Below are positions 39,782-48,915 of a stretch of 53,791 nucleotides of DNA, piece after piece (the first letter of the stretch is position 1; the number at the start of each line of letters is the position of its first letter). Below the pieces are notes generated by a model. The model was not told where the DNA came from. It worked only from the letters and a program-made list of their open reading frames with translations, and ran no database searches. Origin of the DNA: JAUIEH01 sp964483375. GTDB lineage: Bacteria > Pseudomonadota > Alphaproteobacteria > Caulobacterales > Maricaulaceae. The stretch lies in the NCBI GenBank assembly GCA_964483375.1, contig CAZABJ010000012.1, positions 1 to 53,791 on the forward strand, written 5' to 3'. The translations under genes were made by a program, and so were the position numbers.

Positions 39782-42739
39782 CTAGCCTTCCGGCGTCGGC
39801 ACGATCGCAATGCGATAGGCGAGCTCGGGGCGCAGATAGGTCTCTGCAAGGGCCACAAGCTCGTCCGGCGTCACGCTTTCATATTGCTCGACGGCCTGCC
39901 GGTGGCGTTCAAGATACTCCGGTTCCGATTGGGCGGTGGCGATGAGGCCAAGCCAATATCGGTTGTTTTCGAGCCGCTCCTCGAGCCGCTCCAACACCGG
40001 GCGACGGGCGCGAGCGAGTTCGTCCTCCGATACCCCGCCCGAGGAGAGTTCAGCCGCGATTTCGTCGACGACAGCGATGAGCGAACCGATTTCCTCGGGC
40101 TCGATGTCCAGGGACACGCCCAGATAGCCATAGCCGGGATTGACCGAAGAGAAGCTCGAGGTGGCGTTCGGCGAATAGGTCGCGCCAAGCTCTTCGCGAA
40201 TGCGTTCGATGAGCTTTAGCCCCATCACTTCACGCAGAAGGGTCAAACGGCGCGTGCGGAGCGCATCGGAATCGTCCTCGGCAGGCCAGTAGATCTGCAA
40301 AAGCGCCCGGTTCGGCTCCCCGGCGTGGTTGAGCTCCACAGTCTCGCCGCCGGTTTCGGGGAAGCGCACCTGCCGGGCCTCGTCAAAGGGCTGCGGCTCT
40401 GGCAGACGCTGAGGCAGCGCGCCGAAGGTCCGGGAAACAACGTCGACCACTGTGTCCACTTCGACATCGCCCACCACGGCGATCTCGATCGCGCCTTCGG
40501 TGAACGCGCGGGCGAGCGCAGGCCGGAGATCATCGAAATCCGGGCTCAGAAGCGTTTCGCGCGACGGGATCCCGAACCGCGGATCGCCGGAGCGCAACAG
40601 CCTGGGCACGTCACGAGAGGCCACGGATTGCGGGGTCGCATCGAGGGTCTCGTACCAGACCTCGATCAGTTGGCGGTACTGGGAGACCCCTTCCTCGCGA
40701 TACCCTGGCGCGGTGAGCAGGGCGGCGAACAGCTGCATTTGCAGCTCAAAATCATCCGGCGACGTCGAGGCGCCCATTTGGAAAGCGTCGGTGTTGGCGC
40801 TCATCCCGAAACTGACGGTCCGGCCGGCCAGAACCGACTGCAACTCATCGATGGAGTGGGCCTCAAGTCCGCCATTCGACAGGGCGTTGTCGACAAGGAA
40901 ACCCAATCCGGGTTGGTCGAGAGGGAGTTCGAGCCAGCCCCCGCCCACGCGGATGGACGCCCGTATGATTTCGTCCTCGAAGTCGGTCGATTTCACGTTC
41001 AAGCGCACGCCGTTTTCGAAACGCAGCGTGGTGACGTCCAAGTCTTCGATCACTGCGCGCTCGGCGACGACGCCGGGGGCGCCGAATTCGGTGTAGGCGA
41101 AGGCCGCCGACCCGGCGAAGGCCGGGGCGTCGACAGGCGTCGCCGCGGAGGCGGCGTAAGCCTCAAGGATCAAACTCTCCGCATTCTCGACTTCGGTGTT
41201 GGTCGCAAGGTGGATCAGCGGCTCCCGCTCGGCCCATTCCGCGCGGAAGGCCTGATGGACCATCTCCGGAGTGATGTCGTCAGCGTAACTCTCAAAGCGT
41301 TCCAACGCGCCATCGGGATGGGTGAAGACGGTGTCGGATCCGAACGCCGCGGCGATGCCGTCGGCCAGAGCCGGGGTTTCCCGCGTGCCCGATTGAGCGG
41401 CCCCGTTTTCTAAGCTGGTGCGGATGTTTGCGATTTGCTCGGCCAGTTCGACGGGACCGAAACCGTGCTCAAGCGCACGGCGGAGTTCCTGTTCCGCGAC
41501 CGCTAGGGCCTCGCGCCACTGCTCCGGCCTTGAGACGATTTGCACGCTCGCCGCATCAGCCGTCTCATAGAATTGGGAAAAGCCGGCGGAGGCTTGAAGG
41601 AACGGCGCATCGACCGCGCGGGACAATCGCTGAAAGCGGCGGTTCAGGATCGAAGCGCCCAGCCCGCGGATAAGCCGTTCGCGGCGAGCCTCCGCGGTGT
41701 CTGGTTCGATTTCGGCGGGCGACACCACGTTGAACGTGACCACAGTGGGCATGTCGGGGTCGGAGAAAAAGCCGGCCTCCAGGCCGCGCTCGCTCACCGC
41801 GCCCAGCGCCGGGTCCTCGCCAGGGTTTTCCGGCATCGTCCAATCGCCGAACGTCTCTTCGATGGCGGTTTCAATCGCGGCGGGATCGAAATCACCCACG
41901 ATCACGAAGAAGCCGCGTTCGGGCGTGTAGTAGCGGTCATACAGATCCACGAAGCGATCCCGCTGCGCGGCCTCAATCACCTCCACCGTGCCGATTGGAA
42001 ATCGCGTCGGGAAAGTGGCTTCGGGGAAGAGGAACTCCCAAAGATCGCGCGTATAGCGAAGGCTGTATGTGTTCCGGAACCGCTCCTCGGAGAGGATGAC
42101 CCCGCGCTCGGCGTCAATGGCGGATTGCTCGAACAAAACCCGGTCTGCGGATTCCCGCATGATGAAGAAGGCGGTGTCGAGCACCTCCTCCTCCACCGAC
42201 GGCAAATCGAGCTGATAGACGGTTTCGTCAAAGCTCGTATAGGCGTTGGTGTCGGGCCCGAAAGCCAGACCATAGCGCTCCAAGATGCGCACCATCTCGC
42301 CTTCGGGCACGTTCTCCGAACCGTTGAAGATCATGTGCTCGATGAAATGGGCGAGGCCTTGCTGGTCGTCGCCTTCGGAGAGAGAGCCCATGTCGATGCG
42401 CAGGCGCATCGCTGCAGTCCCCGTCGGGGTGTCGTTGACCAAAACCGCATAGCGCAGGCCGTTGTCCAGCCGTCCGTAGCGGACGTCGGGATCGGGCGGC
42501 AGATCGCTGCCGTCATGGGGCCACAGCCCGTCCCCACCGTCCGTCGAAGCGGCCTGAACGGGCTCTGGTTCGGGCTCCGGCGCGACGGCCGGCTCAGGCG
42601 CCGGGTCGGCGGCGGCTTCGGGTACGGGGTCGGCGGGTTCAACCTCGGGGGCGTCGGTGGGCTCGGGTTCTTCAGCCGGACTGCACGCAGCGGCGTAGAC
42701 GAGCGCTGACAGCGCCGCGGCTCTTAAGAGTGCGCGCAT
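39782..42739 (-). CDS. M16-family zinc metallopeptidase lipoprotein
   Basis: The 985-residue protein has a lipoprotein signal (lipobox YAAAC, Cys19), then a Pro/Glu/Ala-rich linker (about 20-65). The first M16 domain carries the inverted zinc motif HFIEH (His131, Glu134, His135) with a third ligand expected in ERGVILSE. Three further M16-type domains follow, the later ones without a zinc site, as in pitrilysin/insulinase-like proteins of about 950 residues. It is probably a periplasmic or outer-membrane-anchored peptidase of small peptides. AAGGA lies 9 bases before the ATG. Confidence 0.94.
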   Translation of the reverse strand: MRALLRAAALSALVYAAACSPAEEPEPTDAPEVEPADPVPEAAADPAPEPAVAPEPEPEPVQAASTDGGDGLWPHDGSDLPPDPDVRYGRLDNGLRYAVLVNDTPTGTAAMRLRIDMGSLSEGDDQQGLAHFIEHMIFNGSENVPEGEMVRILERYGLAFGPDTNAYTSFDETVYQLDLPSVEEEVLDTAFFIMRESADRVLFEQSAIDAERGVILSEERFRNTYSLRYTRDLWEFLFPEATFPTRFPIGTVEVIEAAQRDRFVDLYDRYYTPERGFFVIVGDFDPAAIETAIEETFGDWTMPENPGEDPALGAVSERGLEAGFFSDPDMPTVVTFNVVSPAEIEPDTAEARRERLIRGLGASILNRRFQRLSRAVDAPFLQASAGFSQFYETADAASVQIVSRPEQWREALAVAEQELRRALEHGFGPVELAEQIANIRTSLENGAAQSGTRETPALADGIAAAFGSDTVFTHPDGALERFESYADDITPEMVHQAFRAEWAEREPLIHLATNTEVENAESLILEAYAASAATPVDAPAFAGSAAFAYTEFGAPGVVAERAVIEDLDVTTLRFENGVRLNVKSTDFEDEIIRASIRVGGGWLELPLDQPGLGFLVDNALSNGGLEAHSIDELQSVLAGRTVSFGMSANTDAFQMGASTSPDDFELQMQLFAALLTAPGYREEGVSQYRQLIEVWYETLDATPQSVASRDVPRLLRSGDPRFGIPSRETLLSPDFDDLRPALARAFTEGAIEIAVVGDVEVDTVVDVVSRTFGALPQRLPEPQPFDEARQVRFPETGGETVELNHAGEPNRALLQIYWPAEDDSDALRTRRLTLLREVMGLKLIERIREELGATYSPNATSSFSSVNPGYGYLGVSLDIEPEEIGSLIAVVDEIAAELSSGGVSEDELARARRPVLERLEERLENNRYWLGLIATAQSEPEYLERHRQAVEQYESVTPDELVALAETYLRPELAYRIAIVPTPEG

Positions 42740-42884
42740 GGGGGCGTTCCTTCTTCTTCTAAAACCCGGGGCGCGCGCGCCGAAACCCTCGAACCGCGCC
42801 GCTCTGTAATGTGGTGGCGTATGGTGGCCGCCGCATTGGCGCGGTGCAAGACCAGGCGCTGAAAACGCCGGCGCCGCTTTGCGG

Positions 42885-43253
42885 TTAGGGTAACAAACTC
42901 ATGCCAAGCGCGGCCCGGATGAGCGTGAACACCGCCAATGCGCCAAAACCGCCGAAGGCCGTTAGATCCAATGCAACGCCTAAAGGCGTGCGCGGGGGCG
43001 CCTCCACATGATCGTGTTCAATGCGTACGCCTTTTTCGCGCGTGACTTGGAAAAGCCATGAGAACGCAATCGCAGCGACAAGCCCGAGCCCCAGAAGCGC
43101 GTAAACCAGCGTCAAGAGGCTCGCGTCGAGACCGGCGGCCGCCACGCCCCGACCCGCAGCCACGGCGAGAAGCCATGCGATCAGCACGTAAATCAATGCG
43201 CCGCGGAACACCCGCCGCCGACGCATCTCTCGAAACAAATCCAACAGGTCCAT
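42885..43253 (-). CDS. Small three-helix membrane protein resembling adenylate-cyclase N-terminal segments
   Basis: The 122-residue protein starts MDLLDLFREMRRRRVFRGALIYVLIAWLL, the pattern (basic RRRVFR then a TM helix with YxxIAWLL) found at the N-terminus of class III cyclase or TPR-containing membrane proteins. Here only the membrane part exists: TM helices at about 18-38, 45-68 and 98-118, joined by a basic and an acidic loop. It starts 18 bases after the ABC gene end, so it may be the last gene of that unit. Function is unknown. Confidence 0.65.
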   Translation of the reverse strand: MDLLDLFREMRRRRVFRGALIYVLIAWLLAVAAGRGVAAAGLDASLLTLVYALLGLGLVAAIAFSWLFQVTREKGVRIEHDHVEAPPRTPLGVALDLTAFGGFGALAVFTLIRAALGMSLLP

Positions 43254-43271
43254 ACCGCCCCGGCTATGTCC

Positions 43272-45185
43272 CTAAGCGCGCAATCCGTCCGCTCCGTCTA
43301 TCGCGTCATGCTCCGCGATCCAATGCCCCGGCGTCACTTCAACCAATTTCGGCCGATAGGCAGGCGCGTCCGCCGCATCCTCGCCCGGGAGCATAGACGG
43401 CATGAAACGCAACTGAGCCAGGGGATCGAGCGGAGACGGCAAATCACCTTCAAGCTTCACCCGCTCGCGCGCTTTTTCCACAATTGGGTCAGGGATAGGC
43501 ACCGCGGAAATGAGCGCGCGGGTGTAGGGGTGGCGCGCGTCTTCATAGATCGTGTCGCGATCCGCAAACTCCACCACGCGACCCAAATACAAGACCATGA
43601 CCCGATGAGAGACTTCCCGAACCACCGATAAGTCGTGGCTGATGAACATCATCGCCAGACCGAGATCCTTTTGGAGCGTGATCAGGAGGTCGAGGATCTG
43701 CGCTTGGATCGACACGTCCAGCGCGGACACCGCCTCGTCGCACACCACCACTTTGGGGTCCAGCGCAGTCGCGCGCGCGATGCCCACGCGCTGGTTCTGT
43801 CCGCCCGAAAGCTCATGGGGATAGCGATTGATGAGCGATGGGTCCAAGCCCGTTCGCTCCATCAACGCGCGGATGCGGTTGTTTTGGTCCTCTGTGCTCA
43901 TGTCGGGGCGGAACGTCGCCAACGGCTCGCCGATGGAGGCGCCGACGGTCATACGCGGATTGAGCGAGGCGAGCGGATCTTGAAACACGATCTGCATGTC
44001 CTTGCGCGCCCGCCGCAACTCCCCGGATTTCAAGCCGTCGGTGTCGCGTCCGATCCACGCGACAGAGCCCGTCGTGGTGGGCAACAGCCGGAGCGCGGCG
44101 CGCGCGAGCGTGGACTTCCCACACCCTGACTCCCCCACGACCCCCAAGGTCTCGCCGTCGCGCAGGGTGAAACTCACCCCGTCAACCGCCTTCAGCGAAG
44201 CGTGCCGGGTCGAAAACGCCGCTCGTTTGGCGCGTTCGAGCAAGCCCGTGTCTTCATCGTCCGCCGCCTTTTTGCGGGCGACGCGAACGGGAAACCAAAC
44301 CCGCACGTCATCGACTTCCAGCACGCTGGGCGCAGCGGACTTCAACGCTGTGATTTTGGGCCGGCCCGGCCGGTCGGGCCGATCAAGACGCGGCATGGCT
44401 TCAAGCAGCATCCGCGCATAGTCCGTTTTCGGTCGAGCGAAGAGGTCCTCGGCCAGCCCCTCCTCCACATACCGCCCTGCGCGCATCACCTGCACGCGGT
44501 CGGCCATGCGGGCTATGACGCCCATGTCATGGGTGATGAGCGCGAGCGCCATGCCGGTCTCGCGTTTCAGCTCATCCATGATGTCCAGGACTTGGGATTG
44601 GACAGTCACGTCGAGCGCGGTCGTCGGTTCGTCAGCGATCAACAGCTCAGGGTCGCAGAGCATCGACATGGCGATCATCACGCGTTGCCGCATGCCGCCC
44701 GACAGCTCGTGGGGGTACTGGCCCAGCCGCCGACCGGCCTCAGGAATGCGGACGCGCTCGAGCCAATCGACGCAACGCTTGTCGGCCTCAGACCCCTGGA
44801 CGCCCAAATGGACCCGCAGCGTTTCCTTCATCTGCGAGCCGATCCGCATATGCGGGGTCAACGACGTCAGCGGATCTTGAAAAATCATCGCCATCCGCCG
44901 ACCGCGGATCGCATTCAGCGTTTTCGGCTTTAGGCCGAGGATTTCCTCGCCGTCGAACCGCACCGAGCCTTCCGCGCGCCCGTTCGCAGCCAGCAGGCCC
45001 ATGACGGTCAGGAAGGTCTGGCTCTTGCCCGAGCCGCTTTCCCCCACGACCCCCACACACTCCCCAGCGCCCACATTCAAGGAGATGCCCTCAACGGCGC
45101 GCACGTCGCCGTCCGGCGTGTCGAACGTCACTTTGAGGTCTTGGATCTGCAATAGCGGCATGCGCGGCGCGGGCGCGTCGGACAT
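43272..45185 (-). CDS. Double-domain ABC transporter ATPase, dipeptide/oligopeptide type
   Basis: The 637-residue protein consists of two fused ATPase domains, like GsiA, YejF or DppDF fusions. Domain 1 has Walker A GESGSGKSQ, signature ELSGGMRQRVMIAMS and Walker B ELLIADEPTTALD. Domain 2 has GESGCGKST, ELSGGQNQRVGIARA and KVVVCDEAVSALDVSIQAQ. Each is followed by the oligopeptide-type C-terminal extension (YTRALISAVP, ADAPAYRPK). Walker A of domain 1 has Gln where Thr or Ser is normal (SGKSQT), though Ser before it and Thr after it are present. Permease and binding-protein genes are not adjacent. Confidence 0.93.
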   Translation of the reverse strand: MSDAPAPRMPLLQIQDLKVTFDTPDGDVRAVEGISLNVGAGECVGVVGESGSGKSQTFLTVMGLLAANGRAEGSVRFDGEEILGLKPKTLNAIRGRRMAMIFQDPLTSLTPHMRIGSQMKETLRVHLGVQGSEADKRCVDWLERVRIPEAGRRLGQYPHELSGGMRQRVMIAMSMLCDPELLIADEPTTALDVTVQSQVLDIMDELKRETGMALALITHDMGVIARMADRVQVMRAGRYVEEGLAEDLFARPKTDYARMLLEAMPRLDRPDRPGRPKITALKSAAPSVLEVDDVRVWFPVRVARKKAADDEDTGLLERAKRAAFSTRHASLKAVDGVSFTLRDGETLGVVGESGCGKSTLARAALRLLPTTTGSVAWIGRDTDGLKSGELRRARKDMQIVFQDPLASLNPRMTVGASIGEPLATFRPDMSTEDQNNRIRALMERTGLDPSLINRYPHELSGGQNQRVGIARATALDPKVVVCDEAVSALDVSIQAQILDLLITLQKDLGLAMMFISHDLSVVREVSHRVMVLYLGRVVEFADRDTIYEDARHPYTRALISAVPIPDPIVEKARERVKLEGDLPSPLDPLAQLRFMPSMLPGEDAADAPAYRPKLVEVTPGHWIAEHDAIDGADGLRA

Positions 45186-45283
45186 GGAGTACTCCTAAGG
45201 CGGCGGCGGGGAGATCCTAGCGCGGGAAACCGTCATTCGAAGCACTTTTGGCGCCCCGCTCGGCGCAAAATCGCAAAATGCTG

Positions 45284-46198
45284 CTACCGAAGCGTAGACA
45301 AGAAGGCTTCCACGGTCGGCCAGACGTCATTTTCGGTCATATAGGGCGCATGGCCGACATCTTCGGCTTCGACGACCTGGAGATCGGGCTTGCGGGCGCG
45401 CATGCGCTCGAGGATTTCCGGGGTCAGCAAATCAGAAAGGGCCCCGCGCACCACAAGCGTAGGCTTGCGGCGCAAAGCCTCAAAAGCCTCTGACAGCGTC
45501 GCCGGCACGGCGCGCCCGGCGAGCACCTGCTCGGCGATGGCGGGATCGTAGTCCGGCGAAATGCCGCCGTCGGGCTCCTCCCGCATCACCCGACGGACGA
45601 ATGCGAGCCAAAACGCCTCGCCGGTTTCTCGCGGGAAAATCGGTTGAGCCACGGATTGGAAGGCTGCGGCCGCCTCCTCCCAGCTGGCAAAGCGCGGACG
45701 CGGCGCCGCCATATGCGCCTCAACGCGCTTAAGGCCCTCGGCGTCCACTTCCGCGCCCAAATCGTTGAGCACCGCGCCAGCGACGAGTTCGGGGCGATGC
45801 CGGGCCATCAACATCGCCATGATCGCACCTAAGGAGGTGCCGACAATGACCACGCGCGGAACCTCCAACGCATCGAGCAAATCGATCATGTCGACGGCGT
45901 AGGTCTCAGGCAGATAGCGCGAGGGATCGGGATCGGGATCGGAGAGCCCGCGCCCCCGAAGGTCGGGCGCCAAAACCCGCCGGCCGGTCGCGGCGATGCG
46001 CGGGGCCAGCTCCTCGAAGTCCTTGGCGTTTCGGGTCAATCCAGGCAGGCAAAGCACGGGCGCGGCGGTCTCCTCGCTCCCGTGCGGGGAATAGTCCCGG
46101 TACTTGAGCTCCGGGCCGTGGGCGGTCGGAAATCGCTCTAGCGCGAAGTCGTCCGCCACGGCGCGCATGTCGATATCGGTCACGGAGGCCTGCCTCAT
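45284..46198 (-). CDS. Alpha/beta hydrolase
   Basis: The 304-residue protein has the alpha/beta-hydrolase fold: the oxyanion region CLPGLTRNAKDFEELAP, DLRGRGLSDPD, and the nucleophile elbow GTSLGAIMAML. The acid lies in LVVRGALSDLLT and the His in EDVGHAPYMTEN, close to the C-terminus, completing the triad. The N-terminal 30 residues are polar, with no signal peptide. It is in line with the MFS gene 15 bases upstream, so they are probably co-transcribed. The substrate is unknown; such enzymes hydrolyse esters, lactones or C-C bonds. Confidence 0.9.
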   Translation of the reverse strand: MRQASVTDIDMRAVADDFALERFPTAHGPELKYRDYSPHGSEETAAPVLCLPGLTRNAKDFEELAPRIAATGRRVLAPDLRGRGLSDPDPDPSRYLPETYAVDMIDLLDALEVPRVVIVGTSLGAIMAMLMARHRPELVAGAVLNDLGAEVDAEGLKRVEAHMAAPRPRFASWEEAAAAFQSVAQPIFPRETGEAFWLAFVRRVMREEPDGGISPDYDPAIAEQVLAGRAVPATLSEAFEALRRKPTLVVRGALSDLLTPEILERMRARKPDLQVVEAEDVGHAPYMTENDVWPTVEAFLSTLR

Positions 46199-46213
46199 CT
46201 CAGTTGACGCGCG

Positions 46214-47743
46214 TCATCGCACCCAATCCCGTTCTAGCGTGCGGGCGGCGAATAGGAACAAGACCGCGGCGACGAGATAAAGCCCCGTCCCGGTCAAAAT
46301 CGCGTAGCGCAGAGACTCATCGCCGAATTGCGCATTGTAGGCGTCGGATAAGGCGCCCAAGGCGTAGATCCCGCCGCCAATGCCCAACAAGTTGTTGATG
46401 AGCAGCCAAACCGCTGAGGCGGTGGCGCGCATATGCGGCTCGACGAGATGTTGGAACGCGGTGAGCACGGGCCCGAGCCACACAAGTCCCAGCGCGGTGG
46501 GGATGAGATAGAGCGCGAACGCCGCGCCGAGACTGGGGGACAACACCGCCAGGGCCAGCGCGGGCGCGGTGACCAGAAACGCGATGGCGGGTATGATGGC
46601 GTAGTTGGCTTTCCGCGCTCCGCCCAGCCGATCGCCGAGCACGCCGCCCGCCGCGATCCCGAAAACCCCGCCGAGAAGCACGATCGCCCCATAAAAATAT
46701 CCCGCCATCAAGACCAGCTCACGCGCGGGAGCCAAGCCCGCCGGGATCAGCCAGCCCGGCGCCCAGGCGAAGAACTCCGGCAACTCCGCCCCATAGCTGC
46801 GAATGATGAAGCCCGGGATCCAGAAGAACAGCCCGTATCCCATCATCGACGAGCAAGCCGTGCCGATGCTGAGCAGGAAGAAGCTCTGCCATTTCTTGAG
46901 GAGCACCCGCACCACCGACCAGGTGAAACCGAGATTGCCCCCGATGAAAGCCCCGCCGAGCGCAAAGCCGAGATGCCAAAAACCCGGGACGAGGAGAGAG
47001 GCGTCGCCGAACGCCGCGACCAGCATGCTGATTACGGTGAAGACGCCGTAGCCGACCGCCGCGCCCAGGCCCGCCCCCATAAGGATCCGTCGCGTTACGT
47101 CGCTAGCGGGCCCTGCCGCTTCGACAGGCTGCACGGATTGGCCTTTGGCTCGGACCTCACGGACCGTCAACAGGAACACCGGCGCAAGCGCGACGCCGGC
47201 GAGACCCACGATGATGAACGCCGCGCGCCAATCGATCAGAGCCGCCACGACCCCGCCGAAAATGATGCCGACCGCCGATCCGATTGGGATGCCGAACGAA
47301 TAAATCGCCAGCGCGCGGGCGCGTTTTTCAGGCGGGAAATAGTCGGCGATCAGCGTGTAGGCCGGGGCGACGCCGCCGGCCTCGCCAACACCGACGCCGA
47401 CGCGGGCGAGAAACAACTGCCAAAAATTGCCCGCAAGCCCGCACACCGCGGTCATCCCGCTCCACAGCGTAAGCGCGCCGGTCATGATCCAGACGCGATT
47501 GGCCCGATCGGCGAGCCAGGCGATGGGCACGCCGAGGGTGGAGTACAACAGCGCGAAAGCCAGCCCGCCCATGAGCCCGAGCTGGGTGTCGGTCAGCCCC
47601 AATTCGTCTTGGATAGCCGGCGCCAGAATGCCGATGATTTGGCGGTCAAGAAAATTGAACGTGTAAACGATGACCAAAATGAAGAGCACATAGGCGCGAT
47701 AGCCTGCTCCTGATTTCGGCGCGGCCGCAGCGGCGTCGGACAT
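46214..47743 (-). CDS. MFS transporter, spinster-like
   Basis: The 509-residue protein has twelve or more TM helices. Family marks are the N-terminal TFNFLDRQIIGILAP and DTQLGLMGGLAFALLYSTLGVPIAWLADRANR (motif A region), and GVGVGEAGGVAPAYTLIADYFPPEKRARALAIYSFGIPIG in TM4-5, as in the spinster/SPNS group. I use ATG 47743; the GGGGAGGA run is 10 bases before it and only 1 base before the alternative ATG 47752. An unusually long middle region (about 225-345) contains extra TM segments. Cargo is unknown. The hydrolase 15 bases downstream suggests a shared substrate. Confidence 0.9.
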   Translation of the reverse strand: MSDAAAAAPKSGAGYRAYVLFILVIVYTFNFLDRQIIGILAPAIQDELGLTDTQLGLMGGLAFALLYSTLGVPIAWLADRANRVWIMTGALTLWSGMTAVCGLAGNFWQLFLARVGVGVGEAGGVAPAYTLIADYFPPEKRARALAIYSFGIPIGSAVGIIFGGVVAALIDWRAAFIIVGLAGVALAPVFLLTVREVRAKGQSVQPVEAAGPASDVTRRILMGAGLGAAVGYGVFTVISMLVAAFGDASLLVPGFWHLGFALGGAFIGGNLGFTWSVVRVLLKKWQSFFLLSIGTACSSMMGYGLFFWIPGFIIRSYGAELPEFFAWAPGWLIPAGLAPARELVLMAGYFYGAIVLLGGVFGIAAGGVLGDRLGGARKANYAIIPAIAFLVTAPALALAVLSPSLGAAFALYLIPTALGLVWLGPVLTAFQHLVEPHMRATASAVWLLINNLLGIGGGIYALGALSDAYNAQFGDESLRYAILTGTGLYLVAAVLFLFAARTLERDWVR

Positions 47744-47889
47744 ACTCGGCATTCCTCCCCTCGCAACGCGTTCGGATCGCCGCGTCGTCGTTTCGCCGCT
47801 GAGCTGCGAGGTTCCGCAGGCGACATCGCCATGAAAGGACGTTCACGGGGCAAAGGCCAGCGCCCGGCGCCGCGGCCCGCCCCGCACAA

Positions 47890-48837
47890 TCATCGCCCGC
47901 GCAAAAATGCCTCGGCGACCGCGACCGTTCCGGCGGGATCCTCTTCCTGAGGCGCATGACCGAGCGCGTCGAAGACGACCGCCTCGGCGTTCGGTATCGC
48001 AGCTTCAAGCTGGGCGGCATGCGCGGAGGGAATGAGAATGTCCTGGCCGCCCCACAAAATTAGCGTCGGCGCGGTGACGTTCTCAAGGTCGGGCTCGGGA
48101 TCAGGCAACACGAATTCGCAGATATGATCGACGAACGCCTGACCGTTGCCCGCCCGGCGCATCATGTCGCTCACCTCTTGGGCGCGTTCATCGTTGACCA
48201 AGTCGTCATTCGCATAGACCAGCTCCAGATAGAAACGGGCCACCGCAAGCGTGCCGGTTCGCAGGCTGGCTTCGACCTGGCTGGGCGGCGGGCAGACGGG
48301 CGTATCGGTGACGTTATTGATCGAGTAGGCGCCCGCATCGATGAGAATGAGCCGCTCGACGCGGTTAGGCTCCAAAGCCGCGAAGCGCCACGCCACCAGC
48401 CCGCCCAGCGAATTGCCGGCGATCGAAGCGCGTTCGATGTCCAAAACGTCCAGCAACTCGCCCAGAAACGCCGCGCGTTCGGCGGGTGCGTAGCGGGATT
48501 GGGGGTCAGGCCCGGTAAGGCCGTGGCCGAGCAAATCGTAGCGAATGACACGGAAATCGTCGTCCAACGCATCGGCCCAGGCGTCGAAGCTCTCCAAGCT
48601 GAACGTGAAGCCGTGGATCAGCACCAGCGGCGGGGCGTCCGCGGGGCCCTGCTCGCGCACGCGCACCCGGGCGCCGGAAACCTGAACGAAGCGGTCGTCT
48701 TCCGTGACATATTGGACTTCAAGCGTTTCGCCCGGAATGCCCTCAATCGCGTTCTGATACCAAAACCAGAGCGCCGCGCCGCCGCCGAGGACGAGCAGCA
48801 CCAGCACCGCGACGATGATCAGAAAAACGCGGGCCAT
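47890..48837 (-). CDS. Membrane-anchored alpha/beta hydrolase
   Basis: The 315-residue protein begins with a signal-anchor helix (about 4-26, rich in Val and Leu) and then has the alpha/beta-hydrolase fold: VLIHGFTFSLESFDAWADAL, RYDLLGHGLTGPDP, nucleophile AGNSLGGLVAWRFA, the acid in LILWGGQDILIP and His in FDALGHAPQEEDP. It is likely a periplasm-facing esterase or epoxide-hydrolase-like enzyme. It is preceded by the structured repeat after the TonB receptor gene, 31 bases before its start. Confidence 0.9.
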   Translation of the reverse strand: MARVFLIIVAVLVLLVLGGGAALWFWYQNAIEGIPGETLEVQYVTEDDRFVQVSGARVRVREQGPADAPPLVLIHGFTFSLESFDAWADALDDDFRVIRYDLLGHGLTGPDPQSRYAPAERAAFLGELLDVLDIERASIAGNSLGGLVAWRFAALEPNRVERLILIDAGAYSINNVTDTPVCPPPSQVEASLRTGTLAVARFYLELVYANDDLVNDERAQEVSDMMRRAGNGQAFVDHICEFVLPDPEPDLENVTAPTLILWGGQDILIPSAHAAQLEAAIPNAEAVVFDALGHAPQEEDPAGTVAVAEAFLRGR

Positions 48838-48868
48838 GGCCGTCTCCTTTGCCGGTTTGAGCGAGCAA

Positions 48869-48908
48869 GCGCGCGCCGTTCAGGCTTTCGCCCTTTTACG
48901 GCGCGCGC
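48869..48908 (-). terminator. Long stem-loop after the TonB-receptor gene
   Basis: Arms of 11 bases (minus strand GCGCGCGCCGT/ACGGCGCGCGC) are perfect and enclose 18 bases that can form an inner GGC-GAAA-GCC hairpin with a GNRA-type loop. It starts 7 bases after the receptor stop and ends 31 bases before the hydrolase start. No U-tract follows, so it may be a terminator, a processing site or an mRNA 3'-end protector. Confidence 0.5.
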
Positions 48909-48915
48909 AGATCGC

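Noticed and set aside
40325..42709. Two long plus-strand frames opposite the M16 peptidase
   Set aside because: They are antisense shadows rich in Arg, Gly and His; the peptidase has its zinc motif and a lipoprotein signal.
46433..47713. Plus-strand frame of 426 codons opposite the MFS gene
   Set aside because: It is polar, with repeated Arg and Asp, as expected from the complement of hydrophobic codons.
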